Part shown: positions 15,845-16,612 of the stretch, one piece after another
Layout of the letters: the number at the start of each line of letters is the position of its first letter
How positions within the stretch are numbered: the stretch's first letter is position 1
The notes under the pieces: model-generated
What the model was told of the DNA's origin: nothing
The model's database searches: none
The model's input: the letters and a program-made list of their open reading frames with translations, nothing else
Position numbers and translations under genes: made by a program
Assembly (NCBI GenBank): GCA_005792805.1
Contig: SXQV01000070.1
Location: forward strand, 1-16,612
Reading direction: 5' to 3'
DNA length: 16,612 bases
Source of the DNA: Methylococcaceae bacterium
GTDB taxonomy: Bacteria; Pseudomonadota; Gammaproteobacteria; Methylococcales; Methylococcaceae

Positions 15845-15903
15845 GGGGATTTAGTGAGTCTCGGTGACCCCGCCTGCGGGCAAAGAGAGGCGGGCTGGCC
15901 CGC

Positions 15904-16185
15904 TCAGTCAAAATCTTCATCGTCCAGATCGGGGCCTGGCGTGGGGATCGGCGGGCGGGCGAAGGCAAAGCGGTCCTGTTTGACGGGTACGTTCAGGTAG
16001 TCACGGGTGATATCACCGGCGGCAATTTCGCGCAGGGCCACCACGGTGGGTTTATCGTTCTCCCAAGATACGGTGGAAACATCAGGGTTAATCGATAATT
16101 GGCGGGCACGCTTGGCGGCAACCAGAACCAGCTGGAAACGGTTGTCGACATTATCAAGACAGTCTTCTACGGTGACTCTTGCCAT
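15904..16185 (-). CDS. rpoZ: DNA-directed RNA polymerase omega subunit
   Basis: A 93-residue omega subunit, which helps assemble RNA polymerase and in Proteobacteria forms part of a ppGpp binding site. The N-terminus MARVTVEDCLDNVDNRFQLV and the AAKRARQL segment (residues 24-31) are family hallmarks, and the C-terminal tail is acidic (DLDDEDFD), as is common. It lies directly upstream of spoT in the same direction, linking a ppGpp-responsive polymerase subunit to the ppGpp enzyme. gmk, which often precedes rpoZ, is absent here; the upstream gene is pgk beyond its terminator, so rpoZ should have its own promoter in 16186-16310. Confidence 0.95.
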   Translation of the reverse strand: MARVTVEDCLDNVDNRFQLVLVAAKRARQLSINPDVSTVSWENDKPTVVALREIAAGDITRDYLNVPVKQDRFAFARPPIPTPGPDLDDEDFD

Positions 16186-16310
16186 GGATTATTGGCCTTT
16201 TTTAGTTGAAATGGGTGATAAAACAGGTGAGCGGTTTTACCTTAATGTGCGCCTTTTGTACAGGCGGTTCGCCACCTGCGGCGTGATTGTGGGCTGAACC
16301 CTGACGATCC
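16186..16310 (-). promoter_or_regulatory. Promoter-bearing leader region of the rpoZ-spoT-ridA-recG unit
   Basis: This 125-bp gap lies between the pgk terminator and rpoZ and must hold the promoter of the unit by exclusion. No convincing -35/-10 pair was recognised. A small inverted repeat, CGCCT and AGGCG around GTACAAA on the minus strand (about 16249-16265), could form a leader hairpin. An A/G-rich stretch (AAAAAAGG) before the ATG is a weak ribosome binding site. Confidence 0.4.
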
Positions 16311-16350
16311 AAAAAACAAAAAACGCCGGGCCGCTGTGCGCTGCCCGGCG
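16311..16350 (-). terminator. Rho-independent terminator of pgk
   Basis: On the minus strand CGCCGGGC and GCCCGGCG form a stem around an 11-base loop, followed by TTTTTTG and a further six Ts. It lies 14 bp past the pgk stop codon and separates pgk from rpoZ. Confidence 0.9.
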
Positions 16351-16364
16351 TCATTGGGTCTGGC

Positions 16365-16612
16365 TTACCTGGCTCTTGATTCCAGCATGGCGACGGCGGG
16401 CAGTTTCTTGCCTTCAAGAAACTCAAGGAAAGCACCGCCTCCGGTGGAGGTGTAGGACACCTGATCTTCGATGCCGTATTTTTCGATGGCAGCCAGCGTG
16501 TCGCCGCCTCCGGCGATGGAGAACCCTTGGCTGTCGGCAACGGCCTTGGCGACGGTCTGGGTGCCGTGGCTGAACTGCTCGATTTCGAAGACGCCGACCG
16601 GGCCATTCCAGA
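16365..16612 (-). CDS. pgk: Phosphoglycerate kinase, C-terminal end (partial)
   Basis: The last 82 codons of phosphoglycerate kinase, running off the right edge of the window. This cytosolic enzyme of glycolysis and the Calvin cycle transfers phosphate between 1,3-bisphosphoglycerate and ADP. Visible family motifs in order are WNGPVGVFE, the nucleotide-binding SIAGGGDTLAA, VSYTSTGGGAFLEFLEGKKLPA and the final Leu-Glu-Ser-Arg region. The stop is TAA (16365-16367 on the plus strand as TTA). A strong terminator follows, so no pyk or fba gene continues the glycolytic unit on this side. Confidence 0.95.
   Translation of the reverse strand, partial: WNGPVGVFEIEQFSHGTQTVAKAVADSQGFSIAGGGDTLAAIEKYGIEDQVSYTSTGGGAFLEFLEGKKLPAVAMLESRAR

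Noticed and set aside
16202..16606. 134-codon minus-strand frame across the pgk end and terminator
   Set aside because: The true pgk frame (WNGPVGVFE, GGGDT) is one register away and ends at 16365; this frame is Ser/Pro-rich and runs through the terminator.

Overview
The window reads as a chromosomal segment of a Gammaproteobacterium. The right half (about 10.1-16.6 kb, minus strand) is a conserved housekeeping block read pgk | rpoZ - spoT - ridA - recG - corA. The rpoZ-spoT-recG association is typical of that class, and a surface protein with an IPTL-CTERM-like tail fits too. The genome is moderately GC-rich. The sterol genes on the left make an aerobic sterol-producing lineage such as a Methylococcales methanotroph plausible. 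That is inference: no methane-oxidation, squalene epoxidase or oxidosqualene cyclase gene lies in this window.

Layout. 2-316 (+): C-terminal end of an unrecognised gene with a Pro/Lys/Ala-rich tail. 365-415: strong hairpin between convergent genes. 509-4463: sterol-modification locus. It holds a clear homologue of animal DHCR24 (delta24-sterol reductase) on the minus strand and, divergently, an extended SDR / 3-beta-hydroxysteroid dehydrogenase-like gene followed by a Rieske non-haem iron oxygenase. The last two match the enzyme classes of the bacterial C-4 sterol demethylation pair SdmB/SdmA. Together the three genes would reduce the sterol side-chain delta24 bond and remove a C-4 methyl group. 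4550-6688 (+): secreted right-handed beta-helix protein. 6732-6766: strong terminator followed by an AT-rich leader. 6811-10017 (+): large secreted protein with a possible beta-1,3-glucanase (GH64)-like N-terminal region, four InlB-type/bacterial repeat domains and an IPTL-CTERM-like sorting tail (here IPAL). 10039-10065: terminator with a TTCG loop.

10113-16612 (-): corA-type Mg2+/Co2+ transporter, recG, ridA, spoT, rpoZ, then the 3' end of pgk with its own terminator. spoT and ridA overlap by 8 bp and recG starts 13 bp after ridA, so rpoZ-spoT-ridA-recG is probably one transcription unit, possibly extending into corA.

The part most worth attention is the sterol locus: an animal-like sterol reductase next to a bacterial-type Rieske/SDR pair. 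No tRNA, rRNA, CRISPR array, transposase or phage gene was seen.
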